Assembly: GCA_951812925.1 (NCBI GenBank)
Contig: OX638368.1
Span: 112,057,309 to 112,121,308, forward strand
Length of the DNA stretch: 64,000 bases
DNA from: Calliopum simillimum
Lineage: Eukaryota > Arthropoda > Insecta > Diptera > Lauxaniidae
Reading direction: 5' to 3'
In this document: piece after piece, positions 12,120 to 21,832 of the stretch
How the letters are laid out: each line of letters starts with the position of its first letter
Numbering within the stretch: position 1 is the first letter of the stretch
The notes under the pieces: generated by a model
What the model was told of the DNA's origin: nothing
Seen by the model: the letters and a program-made list of their open reading frames with translations, nothing else
Database searches by the model: none
Made by a program: the position numbers and the translations under genes

Positions 12120-12217
12120 TACAGTACAGTACAGTAAAGTAAAATAAAGTACAGTACAGTACAGTACAGTACAGTACAGTACAGTACAGTACAGTACAGT
12201 ACAGTACAGTACAGTAC
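12120..12217 (+). repeat. (ACAGT)n pentanucleotide array
   Basis: About 20 units, with a short impure stretch near 12135-12150. The array is bracketed by direct copies of TACTAGGGGCAGG (near 12101 and 12215), so the array plus flank looks duplicated or slipped. It lies immediately upstream of the Tc1-like transposase remnant. Confidence 0.93.
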
Positions 12218-12254
12218 TAGGGGCAGGCAGGTACGGGGCAAATTTAAAGAGAAG

Positions 12255-12666
12255 AAAATTACAAAATTTCCCAAGCATGATATGGTTTGGCAGGCCATAT
12301 TTTGTAACACAGGGCACAATTAACTCGAAAATTAATATTGACGAATGCCTTCAACAACGTCTTTTGCCATTTATTCGTGAGCACGGGGGTACTGTAATAT
12401 TCTGGCCTGATTTAGCAACCTCTCACTACTCTAGAGCCACCACAGAATGGTACAATAGCAATAATGTAAATTTTGTACCCAAAAATGTGAATCCACCTAA
12501 CTGCCCAGAGCTTCGACCTATTGAGAGATATTGGGCTCTAATGAAATCAGAACTTTGGAAGAGTAAAAGTACTGGAAAAAATTTAAAAGATTTCAAAAAT
12601 AAGTAGCGAAGGTCGTACGGTACTGTCGACGAAACAACTGCACAAAACTTAATGAAGGGTCTTTAG
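12255..12666 (+). pseudogene. Tc1/mariner-superfamily transposase, C-terminal remnant (DD37E-like spacing)
   Basis: Broken DDE transposase of the cut-and-paste Tc1/mariner superfamily. An upstream frame (from 12255) encodes KFPKHDMVWQAI; the frame then shifts to one that is open from 12277 and reads GTINSKINIDECLQQRLLPF. It shows the second catalytic Asp in FWPDLATSHYS and the catalytic Glu in LRPIERYW. I count 37 residues between them, as in DD37E-type families rather than the 34 of classical Tc1 and mariner. A TAG at 12603 sits where Trp is expected, after DFKNK, and readable sequence (TVDETTAQNLMKG) continues to about 12666. The N-terminal DNA-binding half and first Asp are absent. One frameshift plus one stop make it dead. 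Terminal inverted repeats were not found. Confidence 0.85.
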
Positions 12667-13971
12667 AAAAAAATAAAATATTTTCATATAAAATAAATAT
12701 TTGTTAATAGTGTAAGGTTATTTATGTTTGTTATACTACTCATTAATAAATAAAAAAAAACAATATTTAAAAAAAATTCATTCGGTATTTTTTTATTGAT
12801 GAAAAACAAAGTATCAAATTTTTCTGGGGCAGTTCTTATAAAGACATAAAATAATAAAACACAACTTTTAACAAGAAGTGTACGCAATTTATGAATTGAG
12901 CGTGTGACCTACTGATTTTTATTTTTAGTGTGAAAGACAATCTTGCATAGTTAACTCAATAAATTCCTTCCATCGCTTTCACGGTTTATTGTGCGAACAT
13001 TTCACAATCTTTCCCACAAAAGGTTAAGATTATCACTTTGCCATTTGTTAACAGATAAACATAAAGGAGAAAAAACTAATTTATATTATATCATCAATTG
13101 TGTTGTGGCCTTCGCGCATAAAAGTCTATATTATAGCTCCATGAGCATGTTAGAAATCCATAGATTTTAATTAAAGTTTTATAAACAAAACACATATTTG
13201 CTATTAAGGCAAAATGATTTTCATATTTCTCCCAGGGTGCTAGGCAAGTTCTTACTTAGGCTACTGTGTTTTCCTAGTAATTTTCAAGTTCTTTTGCATT
13301 ATGAGCAATTAATGCTATAGATACCCCTTTCGCCAGCACTTGCCACACATATAAACTGATATAATCGGCGCATACAATCGATCCATCAAAAATTTCTTTG
13401 CTTCTCTTTTTCTTTCTATTTTTCTCTCTCTTCGTTTAAAGTTGCGTTTCAAATGATTGATCAACAATGTTGCAGTCTAGTTGTTGTTGTTGTTGTAGTT
13501 GTAAACACTTTACGTTCACACTTAATTGCAGTTTTGTGGTTGTTTGCCTGTTTTGTTGTTGTTGTTGTTTTTGTCTTTACAAAACGAGCCACCCAGTTTT
13601 CTTTCATGGAATCTGATGGTGTTTGCATGATAAGCAGCAACGTTGGGATTCTCATCGGTAGAGTAATCACAATGCAGTTGATTGCCAGTGATAGGAGCAA
13701 TTTTGTTGGCATAAAACAAGAAATGAATTTGACAATTTGTTGGATTAGAAGTGTTAACATTTGCAATTAACACAGCATGGGATAGAATATTGCGACTGCG
13801 AGTTATCTTATTTTATGTTGCAGGCTTCCTAGGCCAGAAAGGTGCATGCAATTATTATCATCAGGACCTTAACAATAGTTTCAAGACTACTTTTATTCGG
13901 GAATGGGAGGACATCAGCCTGATGAACTTACTGGGTAGCCCAAGAAGGATTGCGATAAAGGAATCATAACT
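12667..13971. other. AT-rich DNA with a GTT tract
   Basis: A GTTGTTGTT tract lies near 13480-13505 and another near 13552-13572. Open frames on both strands at 13453-13773 overlap one another and the triplet tracts, so I do not treat them as genes. Nothing else recognised. Confidence 0.5.
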
Positions 13972-14510
13972 AAACGTTTGGGTGTAAAATTTAAACCAAA
14001 TTGGAATGAATACAGAGCCACACCAAACTTGGTATAAAATCCATGCTTCAATTTGGCATACATAGAAACCGATTATGCTTGTTCGTATAAAATGTATACA
14101 CATAAAGTATTAACGCAATTTAAACTATTTTGGCTTAAACTTTATAGTATCACTATATAAAAATCTTTTATACTTTTCTTGTATAAAATTTATATAGAAG
14201 TTTATATGAAAGCATTTTAAACCATTACATATAAAATTCATATTTGTGTGTATTCGATGATGTAACGTTTTGACGTCTTTGACGTTTTATCAAAAGTTTT
14301 TATACAATTTTGGTATAAAATTTATGGCTATGGTTTAAAATTTATAGTTCATAACAATTTTGATTTAGAAGTTAAACGTTTTGGTTTAGAATAACTTTAT
14401 AGAAAAAAATTGTATAAATTATAAAGAAAAATTGGAATACATAAGTAAGTTTATAAAAACTAATGGTATAAATAAATTTTTACTTTATCCCAAATTTTTT
14501 TCCTGTGTAG
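13972..14510 (+). mobile_element. AT-rich interspersed family R3, longest copy
   Basis: It contains the words AAACCAAATTGGAATGAAT, CACACCAAACTTGGTATAA, CTTGTTCGTATAAAAT, AAAATCTTTTATACT and CATATAAAATTCATAT in the same order as in the copy at 33996-34290. The copy at 54545-54825 is the reverse. The left edge (GTTTGGGTGTAAAAT) resembles the complement of the right edge (TTTACTTTATCCCAAAT followed by CTGTGTAG), so it may be a TIR element. There is no coding capacity. Confidence 0.7.
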
Positions 14511-15944
14511 ATTAGCTAAAAGGCCGGTTGGTTGACGAATACTTGAGAATTTTTGTACAATTTTGAATTGTCTCAAAACATTCACACGTATACTTTTGAC
14601 GATTCTAAGCGTTTTTTTCTGTAAGATGCTTTGATAATGAGAAATGACAAAAATTGGTCTCCGTTTTCATGAGTAATTTATTTGAAGTTTGAGTATGTAA
14701 AAGTGATTACAATTAGTTGAAAAAATGCTATTGATATAGATTAGTGTTCGTTTTACGCCAGTTTGAATTATTGCCCGCAAAACACCTTGCTCCGAATTGT
14801 TATTTTTTTTTCTGCAATTTTAGCTATTCAGACTTCTAAGTTAATAATTCTGTGTTTGTCAAAGGACAAAAATATTGGACGCCATTGCCAAAAAATTATG
14901 GGTCATTCACCTTATGAAATTGATTTTGTCTCACCATGCATAACATTAACTGTATTGCCCCAATAAAATATTATTCAGCTGATATTCCATACGAGATAAA
15001 AAATAAGCAACTTCCGCACGTCAACAGCATAAAAATGCTTATCAAGATATTAAGGGCCATAAAAGTTCCAATTAATAAGTTTTATACATAAATTTAGCTT
15101 TAATTCTGCGAAATACACGGTGTGCGGTCTCTACAGCATTCGTTTGAATTTAAGTTAATTGCCAATAGGTTCTTTGCTTAGTTCTTTTGTTTCGTTTTAA
15201 GTAAAAGGGCATACTGTGGGCGAATAGTTTGCTAAAAAATAAATTATTACATTTTAAATGAATAGGTTAATATTACAACATTTGAAAAAAATCATTTTTT
15301 TTTTTTGAGAAAACGTGGCAAGACCTTTTGCATACAATTTAAATTAATAAAAAAAGAACTCTACAAATCACGATTAATGCTGTTCGTATGACCATCAAAA
15401 GAACAATATAAAAAAATTAACTACCTGCTGTCATATGAAGCAGCACCCAAAGCAAATGAAGCATAAACAAAATGGGTCAAGTGAGGTGGGCATTTTTTAA
15501 TTTTTTTATACAACTTTTGTGCTTCCTGCATTTATGTGGCAATAAATTAAGTAACACATTCGTGAGTGTATGGCTGCCTTTAGAGCAGACCGTGTGCCTG
15601 TATTGAGGACATTTACAAATTATAATGATCAAAAATAATTTTGTGCCGCTTTTGGGTTTTTGTGATTTTTTTCACTTTTTAGCTTGATTTTGCAGCTTTG
15701 GCGGCTTCTCAATATTTCTTACTTAAATTTGGGGATTTTTGATTTTTTCTTATCAGCGATTAAGTTTGGTGCGAAGAAAACCCTTTTCACGGTGAAGTTT
15801 TTAATTTTTTTCCTTGAATCTTACAAATTGCGGTAGAAAGGCACAAAAAGAAATTGTAGAGATCAATTCTGGTATTTGCTAAGCGATAAATTCTTGTGTT
15901 AATTTGCAATACAGTGACGTGCTGTGGTATATATTGCGCAGGGT
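14511..15944. other. AT-rich DNA without a recognised gene
   Basis: No family signature, open frame of note or RNA gene was recognised. Poly(T) lies near 15296-15307. Short open frames (14763-14966, 15787-15969) show no domain. Confidence 0.5.
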
Positions 15945-16600
15945 AGACCGGATCAAAATTTAGATTCATCCAGAAACCGACTCAAAAGTTAGAGGAATTC
16001 TTTAGCACGATATCTGCATAGTTTTATATATTTTTATTCTGAGAAACGTAGCACTTTTCATTTTACTGAAGTCCTATTTTGGATAAAAAGACATGTTTTT
16101 TGGTCATGACTTTTTTTTCATTAGAAAATGGATACCCATGAGTGCTTAACAAATAAAGATTATGTTCTTACAAAAATTTTGGCATCTAAAAATGTTTTTT
16201 TTTGGGATATTGATAATATTCGGTTCCAGAATTCGATTTTTTTACGTTTATCAATAACGAGGTCGGAAAAATTATTTTTTACTCAGAACCAAGGCATCTA
16301 ACGAAGAATGTGTATTCGCCAAAAATTATTAGAATTGTCTAAAGAATACGTGCGAGTTTTTTCAGAATTTTTTGAGATATTTTACAATTTTTCAAAACGT
16401 TGCCAAAAAAATAAAACATAAAAAAAAAATTCTGAAAAAAATCACACGTATTTTTTGGACAATATGAAGCATTTTTTGACATAGACACTTTTTTCGTTAG
16501 ATGTCCTGCTTATGAGTAAAAAATCATTTTTTTGACCGCGTAATGGAAAAACGTAAAAACGTATCGATATAATTCGATAATTTGGCCTTCAAGGCCAAAA
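15945..16600 (+). repeat. Interspersed family R1, near-complete copy
   Basis: It begins near a GACCGGATCAAAATTTAGAT block followed by TTCATCCAGAAACCGACTCA. It continues with TTAGAAAATGGATACCCA and the CATCTAACGAAGAATGTG block, then the reversed versions of several of these (CACACGTATTTTTTGGAC, AAGCATTTTTTGACA), giving a partly foldback layout. Other copies or pieces lie at 1455, 26737, 28520, 41090, 42976, 51530 and 53259. No coding frame. Confidence 0.75.
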
Positions 16601-16827
16601 CTAGTTCTTTCAAATACCAAACTTGTTATAAAACTCCAAAAATAGCCAAAAAGGTGTTTTTTGCACTTTAGGATTAGCATATCACAAAATCCTTGCAAGG
16701 TATCGCAATTTTGGTGCCGTATTCGTATTCAGCATCAAAAAATACATCTAAAATGACTTTTTCGGTCTTTATATGTTTGTTTTATTTTTTTTTAAGATTT
16801 TTTCGATTTAGGTATATGGAAATTTTA
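16601..16827. other. Spacer left of PHD element copy 1
   Basis: AT-rich sequence with TTGGCCTTCAAGGCCAAAA near 16580-16600, a short palindrome. No gene was recognised. Confidence 0.4.
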
Positions 16828-17311
16828 GTGGGGGTAAGTGGGGTAAAGTGGGGTAGAGTGGGAAATGCCCCTTTCCGGGCAAACTAGCAAAGTATAGCTG
16901 TCATACGCTTCTGACATGTACTTGTAATGACTGTAAGCAAATCTTTATGGTATCGCGACGCGTGTAGACGCATTTTTCTGCTCTCTGGAATAATGCAAAG
17001 TTTTTAAGTGATTTTGAAATTTCATTTTTAAAGTTTTAAACATCGATATATGTACTGCTTTGAAGATAAGCCGATTGTAAATGCACTAAAATATTCTTTG
17101 TAGTCTTAATTTTGATTACGCAAAAGGATTCTGTGTAATTCATAGAGTGAAAGAATGACGTTCACAGTTTTTTTTGCAAAATGAGGTATCGGGGTAAAGT
17201 GGGAAATTTTATATGAGGTAAAGTGGGAAATGTTATTTTACGATTGCTCGTCCCCATTTGTCATCGTATTATTGGCCAAGCAAAACAGAAATCTAGAAGA
17301 GGTCGGACAGC

Positions 17312-17685
17312 ATGAAAAACGCCGTTTTAATAACTCCGGAAAAGCTAAACGAGTTGCAAAAAGCAGTTGAGAAACGTTTAGGCCATAAACGGATGAAAGA
17401 AGAAAGCGTATCACAAAAAAATAGAGTGCAAGGAGCAAAAAAAGCACCACCAGCAAAGAAACCGTCAAAAATACAAAGAAGTGCTAACTCTGATGAAGAT
17501 CGTCATTTTTGCACCATTTGCATGGAACTCATGCCGGAAATCATGACCAGTCACAATACCATCAAATGCAACAAAAAAGATTGTCAACGTCCATTTCATT
17601 CGAAATGCGTTAACCTCACTACAAGCTTCTTTATTGAAAAAACTGTGACTCGGACTTGGAAATTTCATCAGAGAAAGACGAATAA
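17312..17685 (+). pseudogene. PHD-finger protein, copy 1, broken by a 1-bp deletion
   Basis: Aligned with the intact copy at 18791, this frame has the same start, a Lys-rich N-terminal half (with KKAPPAKK) and an acidic SDEDRHF stretch. It has the first zinc ligands FCTICMEL, then KCNKKDCQRPFHSKCVNL. Just after this, at about 17628-17635, one base is missing relative to copy 2 (CTTCTTTATTG versus CTTATTTTATTGC). This removes the final Cys-x2-Cys pair and shifts the frame, which then stays open to 17824 with unrelated residues. The original stop position is 17683-17685. The zinc fold should therefore be lost. An AATAAA lies at 17786-17791. Confidence 0.75.
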
Positions 17686-17785
17686 GCTACAATTTCACCT
17701 TTTTTTGAACACATTTTTTCAAACACATCTTTCATTTATTTTATATACTCTTATGGGTGTGTCCTCTGAACCTTTTTTGACATAC

Positions 17786-17791
17786 AATAAA
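17786..17791 (+). terminator. Candidate polyadenylation signal, PHD copy 1
   Basis: AATAAA about 100 bp after the ancestral stop, conserved at the same place in copy 2. Its position suggests a Pol II transcript ending inside the element. Confidence 0.5.
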
Positions 17792-18066
17792 GATATTGAC
17801 ACTTTGTTACAACATTTGTGTTAGTTTTAATGACTTTTTGAAAGTTTCCCACTTTACCCCACGATTTTTAATTTTTGCCATTTTAGGCATCCTAGGTCAA
17901 AGCGTCGTACTCAACAGAAAATCCATATTTTCGGTTCGTTTTTTCAGTAAAAATATAGTTTATTTAATTTTCTTTACTATAGGAAGTTGAAACATGGAAA
18001 AATAAGAAGTTTTGTTCATTTTATGGAGCTTCGAAAAAAAATTTCCCACTTTACCCCACTTACCCC

Positions 18067-18303
18067 TACAATTTAAAATGAGATTTTTTAAAAACGGTCC
18101 GACGGAATTTTTTATTTTTTGTCTCCACAGAAAACTCCAAATATAAAACTTTTTTTATATCAACTGAGCACTTTTAGGTCAAACGATCCATTTCACCGTC
18201 GTGATAGCATTACACTCTTGTGAATGTTTTTTAATAAAAAATCTTTGATATGATAACTATTTAAGCACAAAATCACTGGAACGATATTAAAAATTTTAAT
18301 ATA
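18067..18303. other. Spacer between the two PHD elements
   Basis: About 235 bp of AT-rich DNA with no motif shared with the outer flanks. This favours two separate insertions over a simple tandem duplication of a larger block. Confidence 0.45.
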
Positions 18304-18790
18304 GGGGAAAGTGGGGTAAAGTGGGAAGTGGGGTAAAGTGGGAAATGCCACTTTCCGGGCAAACTAGCAAAGTATAGCTGTCATGCGCTTCTTATATGTA
18401 CTTGCAATGACAGTAAGCAAATCTTTATGGTATAGCGACGCGTGCATACGTATTTTTGTGATCTCTGGAATCACGTAAAGTTTTTAAGTGATTTTGAAGT
18501 TTCATTTTTAAATTTTTAAGCATCGATATTTTCACTGTTTCTGGAGATAAACCGATTGTGAATACACTAAAATATTTTTTGTAGTCTGAATTTTGATTAC
18601 GCAAAAGGATTCCGTGTAATTCATAGAGTAAAAGACTGACGTTCACATATTTTTACAAAATGTGGTGTCGGGGTAAAGTGGGAAATTTTATGTGGGGTAA
18701 AGTGGGAAATGTTATTTTACGATTGCTCGTCCCTATTTGTCAACGTATTATTGGCCAAGCAAAACAGAAATCTAGTAGAGGTCGTAAAGC

Positions 18791-19165
18791 ATGAATAGCG
18801 CCGTTTTAACAACTCGGGAAAAGCTAAACGAGTTACAAAAAGCAGTTGAGAAACGTTTTGTCAATAAACGGAAGAAAGAGGAAAACGAATCAAAAACAAA
18901 TAGAGTGCCAGGAGCAAAGAAAGCACCTCCAACAAAGAAAGCGGCAAAGAAACAAAGAAGTGCAAGCTCTGATGAAGATCGTGATTTTTGCACCATTTGC
19001 ATGGAACTCATTCACGAAAACATGACCAGACACAATACCATCAAATGCAACAAAAAGGATTGTCAACGTCCATTTCACATGAAATGCGTTAACCTAACTA
19101 CAAGCTTATTTTATTGCAAAAACTGTGACTCGGACTTGGATGTTTCATTAGAGAACGACGAATAA
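18791..19165 (+). CDS. Small PHD-finger protein encoded by a mobile element (124 aa)
   Basis: This is the only apparently intact and recognisable reading frame in the window. Residues 1-60 are basic (KKAPPTKKAAKKQR, nuclear-signal-like), followed by an acidic SASSDEDRDF stretch. Residues about 67-114 carry a C4HC3 cross-brace: FCTICMEL, KCNKKDCQRPFHMKCVNL, FYCKNCDSD. This gives Cys-x2-Cys, Cys-x4-Cys, His-x2-Cys, Cys-x2-Cys, as in PHD fingers that read histone tails or mediate protein contacts. It ends DVSLENDE. The ATG is the first in frame, and AATAAA lies 130 bp downstream. No DDE core or helix-turn-helix is present. Some pogo-like and piggyBac transposases end in a Cys-rich finger, so it may be the surviving last exon of a transposase; a captured host exon is the alternative. 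Expression is unknown. Confidence 0.65.
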   Translation: MNSAVLTTREKLNELQKAVEKRFVNKRKKEENESKTNRVPGAKKAPPTKKAAKKQRSASSDEDRDFCTICMELIHENMTRHNTIKCNKKDCQRPFHMKCVNLTTSLFYCKNCDSDLDVSLENDE

Positions 19166-19293
19166 GCTAAAATGTCACCTTTTTTAAACACATTTTTTCA
19201 AATACATTTGTCATCTATTTTTTTCCAGCAAAATTATTTTTTTTTTCCGTATTTACTCCTATGGGTGTGTTCTCTGAACCTTTTTTGACTTAC

Positions 19294-19299
19294 AATAAA
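19294..19299 (+). terminator. Candidate polyadenylation signal, PHD copy 2
   Basis: AATAAA downstream of the 124-aa frame, at the position conserved with copy 1. Confidence 0.5.
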
Positions 19300-19564
19300 G
19301 ATATTAAAACTTTGTTACAACATTTGTGTTAGTTACAATTACTTTTTGAAAGTTTCCCACTTTACCCCACGATTTTTAATTTTTGCCATTTTGGGCATCC
19401 TCGGTCAAAGCGTCATACTCAACAGAAAATCCATATTTTCGGTTCGTTTCTTCGATAAAAATATAGCTTATTTAATTTTCTTTGCTATAGGAAGTTGAAA
19501 CATGAAAAAATAATAAGGTTTGTTCATTTTATGGAGCTTCGAAAAAAAGTTTCCCACTTTCCCC

Positions 19565-19889
19565 TACATTTTGGTACTTCTATTTGTACTTTAACTGGTA
19601 CTTTTATCAGTTTATTTCATGGCATATGGCATGACTCCCCAAAACCACTGTTAAAAACTGCATTTTGAAAAATTATTTTCAAATATTGTTTAAATGGCTC
19701 TTAGTATGCAGTTAGGAAATAGATAATAACTATTTCTTAAATCAAAAGAATTAAATAAGTTCCAAAAGGGTTTAGAGATGATTTGAAGTTTATGCTTACA
19801 AACTCTATTCTTTGAACTAAATTGAACACTTAGATCATACGTAAAGTAAGTCCTCAATAAAAAGTTTTAATCAGTTGATAGCTGCCGTA
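19565..19889. other. Unannotated spacer
   Basis: AT-rich DNA with GGTACTTCTATTTGTACT-type repeats at the left edge. Nothing recognised. Confidence 0.4.
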
Positions 19890-20022
19890 CGAAAAATTTT
19901 GATAGAATCGCAAAATGTAGATGGAGTCGAAAATAAAATAACGGAGTGGAAAAAATTTGGATAAAATCGAAAAAAGTCGAAAAATCTTGATGTAGTCAAA
20001 AAATTACAATGCAGTTAATATA
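19890..20022 (+). repeat. TTGATAAAGTCGAAAAA satellite, left block
   Basis: Units such as GAAAAATTTTGATAGAATCG, GTAGATGGAGTCGAAAA and AAATCTTGATGTAGTCAAAA are degenerate versions of the array that resumes at 20925. The element at 20025-20914 interrupts it. Confidence 0.7.
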
Positions 20023-20024
20023 TA

Positions 20025-20914
20025 GAGTAGAACGGGGCAATATCGTGCACTCAACTTTGACATGCTCGCAAAGCCGTACCTCTCAAGCGAATGCGACGAG
20101 TAAGCATCCGATTGAAAGATAATTTCATTGGTTACATCCGTGTGCAACAACATTTGTGTAGCGAGAAATTGTGTTTGTGTAAGGGAAAAAAAAAAAAATG
20201 TGCACGATATTACCCCCCTCAAAATTTGTGGGGTTATGTCGTGCATTGTTTTCCGAGTACAGTAAAGGTACCAAAATGTGAGAGAAATGATAGGTAGTGG
20301 TTCTATTAGAGGAGATTTATTATTATCATGTATTTATTCATTATTATACATGTGTGAAGTACATATGTTGTGTAGAGTATAACGGGGCAATGTCGTGCAC
20401 TCAACTTTGACATGCTCGTAAAGCCGTACATCTCAAGCGAATGCAACGAGTAAGCATCCGATCGAAAGATAATTTCATTGGTTACATCCATGTGTAACAA
20501 CATTTGTGTAGCGAAAAATTGTGTTTGTGTAAGTGAATGTGCACGACATTACCCCAATGGTCGTTTTAAAGGTCAACTTTGATAACTCGGTGAAGCCCAA
20601 AATTTTTTTATAAATCAAATACTTCTTTTCTTTGGCAGGATATTTCGTTTCAAAAAACACTTACCTGGTATATTTTCCCGCAAGGAAAATTATTTTTCTG
20701 ACCTGATGAAAAAACACTTTTATCGTCCCAAAAGCGTACTTTTTGAAAAAAAGGTTACTCTGTAGAGACGAACTGGTGAAAATTGCTAGTATTATATGCA
20801 TAAGCTCAGTAGGTCAGCAGGTCCCTACCTTACAGTTGGTAAATCATTCAATTCCTTGGGCTAAAACAGCCAGTGCACGACATTACCCCCTGCACGACAT
20901 TACCCGTTCTACTC
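20025..20914. mobile_element. TA-flanked element with GGGGCAATATCGTGCA words
   Basis: The left tip GAGTAGAACGGGG is complementary to the right tip CCCGTTCTACTC, with TA on both sides (20023-20024, 20915-20916). The word GGGGCAATATCGTGCA recurs in both orientations near 20035, 20195, 20232, 20385, 20540 and 20870-20903. The first 180 bp is repeated at 20373-20560, so a left end has been duplicated or a relative inserted. No protein family is visible. It sits inside a satellite, giving clean flanks. The TA target and GAGTAGAAC tips resemble pogo-group ends (inference). Confidence 0.75.
20373..20560 (+). repeat. Internal duplicate of the 20025 element's left end
   Basis: It matches 20023-20210 with scattered substitutions: GTAGAGTATAACGGGGCAAT, CAACTTTGACATGCTCG, GATAATTTCATTGGTTACAT and GTAGCGAAAAATTGTGTTTG. 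It ends with GTGCACGACATTACCCC. The offset is about 350 bp. Confidence 0.85.
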
Positions 20915-20924
20915 TACTATTGGA

Positions 20925-21832
20925 GCCGAAAAATTATGAAAGATTAAAAAAAGGTCGATAGAGTCTACAAATGTTGATAAATTTGAGTAATTTTGGTAAT
21001 GTCGGAAAGTGTCAGAAAATATCAATAGAATCGAAAAATGTTGATAGAGTTAAAAAATGTTGATAAAGTCGGAATATATCAATAGAATCGAAAAATGTTG
21101 GTAAAGTCCGAAAATATCAATAGAATCGAAATATGTTGATAAAGTTGGAAAATGTTGATACCTAATGTTAAAAAAATGTTGATAAAGTCGGTAAATATCA
21201 ATAGAATCGAAAAATGTTGGTAAAGTCGGAAAATGTTGATAACGTTAAAAAATTGTTGATAAAGTCGGAAAATTTCAATAGAATCAAAAAATGTTGATGG
21301 AGTCGAAAAATGCTGATAGAGTTAAAAAATGTTGATAAAGTCGGAATATATCAATAGAATCGAAAAATGTTGGTAATGTCCGAAAATATCAATAGAATCG
21401 AAATATGTTGATAAAGTTGGAAAATGTTGATACCTAATGTTAAAAAAATGTTGATAAAGTCGGTAAATATCAATAGAATCGAAAAATGTTGGTAAAGTCG
21501 GAAAATGTTGATAACGTTAAAAAATTGTTTATAAGGTCGGAAAATATCAATAGAATCAAAAAATTGTTGATAATGTCGGAAAATGTTGATAAAGTTAAAA
21601 AAATGTTGATAAAGTCGGAAAAAATATCAGTAGAATTGAAAGATGTTGATAAAGTCGGAAAATGTTGATAAAGTTAAAATAATGTTGATAATGTCGGAAT
21701 ATATCAATAGAATCGAAAAATGTTGAAAAAGTCGCAAAATATCAATAAAATCGAAAGATGTTGATAAAGTCGAAAAATGTTGATAAAGTAAAAAAATGTT
21801 GATAAAGTCAGAAAAAATCGTAGAATCGATGT
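20925..21832 (+). repeat. TTGATAAAGTCGGAAAAT satellite, main block
   Basis: Units of about 19-26 bp alternate AAAATGTTGATAAAGTCGG with AAATATCAATAGAATCG. A higher-order repeat is visible: the stretch from 21061 reappears from 21333 with an offset of 272 bp and very few differences, including the unusual GTTGATACCTAATG joint. Open frames here (for example 21486-21668) are repeat artefacts. Confidence 0.92.

Larger units (their letters stand above)
16828..18066 (+). mobile_element. PHD-carrying TA-flanked element, copy 1
   Basis: A 1239-bp unit flanked by TA on both sides (16826-16827 and 18067-18068). The left end reads GTGGGGGTAAGTGGGG and the right end the complement of GGGGTAAGTGGGGTAAAG; the ends pair except for a small insertion at the left tip. 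The word GGGGTAAAGTGGGAAA recurs inward at 17191-17206 and, as GAGGTAAAGTGGGAAATG, at 17215-17232; it appears reversed at 17845-17860. It encloses one reading frame (17312) and a downstream AATAAA. TA flanks and short inverted ends suggest the Tc1/mariner/pogo group (inference). No transposase core is present, so it is non-autonomous. Confidence 0.8.
18304..19564 (+). mobile_element. PHD-carrying TA-flanked element, copy 2
   Basis: A 1261-bp unit flanked by TA (18302-18303 and 19565-19566) with perfect 12-bp inverted tips: GGGGAAAGTGGG at the left and CCCACTTTCCCC at the right. The left end repeats GGGGTAAAGTGGGAA. Inner copies lie near 18670-18685 and 18693-18710, and the reversed word at 19353-19368. 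The order and spacing match copy 1. It contains the intact frame 18791-19165 and AATAAA at 19294. The two copies differ by scattered substitutions, so neither is a very recent duplicate of the other. Confidence 0.85.
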
